Source of the DNA: Bacillota bacterium
GTDB taxonomy: Bacteria; Bacillota; Clostridia; Acetivibrionales; DSM-1351
Reading direction: 5' to 3'
DNA: 7,589 nucleotides
Assembly (NCBI GenBank): GCA_023436485.1
Contig: JAEZIU010000136.1
Location: 1 to 7,589, forward strand
Of this stretch, positions 7,396 to 7,589 are shown one piece after another (the stretch's first letter is position 1; each line of letters begins with the position of its first letter). The notes under the pieces are model-generated. The model did no database searches and had not been told where the DNA came from. It saw nothing but the letters and a program-made list of their open reading frames with translations. The position numbers were made by a program, and so were the translations under genes.

Positions 7396-7413
7396 AATAA
7401 TACAATATTTTAC
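7384..7413. repeat. 9-bp inverted repeat overlapping the candidate -10 box
   Basis: GTAAAATAT (7384-7392) is the exact reverse complement of ATATTTTAC (7405-7413), with a 12-bp AT spacer. The left arm overlaps the TATAAT at 7390-7395 and the right arm is part of the repeat unit starting at 7400. The geometry is that of an operator for a dimeric regulator. Confidence 0.4.
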
Positions 7414-7468
7414 TAGATTAGTACAAAATTTTACAAATCGTTTTCAGGGGAAAACAAAATTTATTCGA

Positions 7469-7508
7469 AACAATGCAGATATTATTTATTAGAGTGTCTG
7501 CTTTTGTT
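7469..7508 (+). promoter_or_regulatory. Leader hairpin just upstream of the next gene
   Basis: AACAA (7469-7473) pairs with TTGTT (7504-7508). After a small internal loop, GCAGATATT (7475-7483) pairs with AGTGTCTGC (7493-7501) using two G-U pairs, leaving a 9-nt apical loop. The hairpin ends 12 nt before the ribosome binding site. It could be an attenuator, an mRNA stabiliser or a translational control element; there is no T-tract after the full stem, but the inner stem alone is followed by TTTTGTT. Confidence 0.45.
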
Positions 7509-7520
7509 AATAAAAAATTT

Positions 7521-7527
7521 AAAGGAG
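7521..7527 (+). promoter_or_regulatory. Ribosome binding site of the downstream gene
   Basis: AAAGGAG lies 10 nt before ATG 7538, the ideal clostridial spacing, and fixes that ATG as the start of the truncated gene. Confidence 0.8.
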
Positions 7528-7537
7528 AGATGTAAAA

Positions 7538-7589
7538 ATGCTGAACAAAGCAAAAGGCAAGTTCAAAAAGCTCGCAATAGCTGCAGTGA
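7538..7589 (+). CDS. 5' end of a probable exported-protein gene (partial)
   Basis: ATG 7538 opens a frame that runs off the window after 17 complete codons: MLNKAKGKFKKLAIAAV. Lysine-rich residues 3-11 lead into a hydrophobic run, the classic beginning of a Sec signal peptide or of an N-terminal membrane segment. Nothing more can be said about the product. The long repeat-rich upstream region and the leader hairpin suggest it is expressed separately from the two genes before it and is under specific control. Confidence 0.75.
   Translation, partial: MLNKAKGKFKKLAIAAV

Larger units (their letters stand above)
7272..7436. repeat. Array of six degenerate 16-bp repeats (GTACAAWATTTTACAA)
   Basis: Units start at 7272, 7293, 7333, 7367, 7400 and 7421. 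Against the last unit (GTACAAAATTTTACAA), the matches are 15, 14, 11, 11 and 13 of 16 for the first five in order. The units at 7272/7293 and at 7400/7421 are each exactly 21 bp apart, two helical turns. Each pair forms a 37-bp block, and the two blocks match at about 30 of 37 positions, 128 bp apart. This is the pattern expected of multiple binding sites for a regulator, though the base composition is biased. I cannot name the protein. Confidence 0.55.
7133..7537 (+). other. 405-bp AT-rich intergenic region with repeats and hairpins
   Basis: No convincing gene and no standard intrinsic terminator follow the giant gene. The first part (7133-7250) has a CTCCTT/AAGGAG hairpin and very short open frames. 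The middle part (7245-7436) is extremely AT-rich and carries the repeated TTTTACA-containing motif. The last part (7437-7537) holds a hairpin and the ribosome binding site of the next gene. The whole reads as the control region of the gene starting at 7538. Confidence 0.6.

Noticed and set aside
7272..7436. CRISPR array or plasmid iterons
   Set aside because: Units are degenerate, spacing is irregular (21, 40, 34, 33, 21), spacers are not unique protospacer-sized sequences, and no cas or replication gene is present.
7447..7470. SigI-type promoter (GGGG...CGAA) before the last gene
   Set aside because: The expected -35 element is a C-run on the coding strand; here it is a G-run, and the order is wrong on the other strand.

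Overview
The window looks like a chromosomal piece of a low-GC, Gram-positive, monoderm member of the Clostridia. The reasons are A/T-rich codon choice (AGA/AGG arginine, ATA isoleucine), strong AGGAG-type ribosome binding sites, an S-layer-homology (SLH) protein, and very AT-rich intergenic DNA. A mesophilic cellulolytic or related environmental clostridium would fit, but that is inference; no marker gene fixes the genus.

Layout. Positions 1-68 probably hold the last codons of an upstream gene. They run into a perfect 15-bp inverted repeat (47-83) whose loop contains the probable stop codon. A consensus-like sigma-A promoter (124-151) follows, then a leader of about 290 nt with no recognised riboswitch. 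Next are two co-directional genes only 16 nt apart. The first (445-1884) encodes a 479-residue secreted protein with three SLH repeats, expected to bind the cell-wall polymer, plus an unassigned C-terminal domain of about 220 residues. The second (1901-7132) starts at TTG and encodes a 1743-residue secreted, multi-domain, mostly beta-rich protein. It has two PKD/Ig-like modules, calcium-loop-like motifs, and an unusual vWA/Rossmann-like alpha/beta region split by an insertion of about 167 residues rich in Gly, Ser, Tyr and His. It has no SLH repeat, LPXTG motif, lipobox or C-terminal anchor of its own.

The 3' intergenic region (7133-7537) is long and very AT-rich. It carries six copies of a degenerate 16-bp motif, including a 37-bp composite present twice 128 bp apart, an inverted repeat overlapping a candidate -10 box, and an RNA hairpin just before the next ribosome binding site. 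The next gene starts at 7538 and runs off the window; its first 17 residues look like the start of a signal peptide.

Working model (inference): the SLH protein is the wall-bound partner and the giant protein the extracellular working or structural subunit, co-transcribed and translationally linked. The downstream secreted protein seems to have its own elaborate control region. The most notable points are the two-gene surface pair, the split alpha/beta domain with its insertion, and the repeat array upstream of the last gene.
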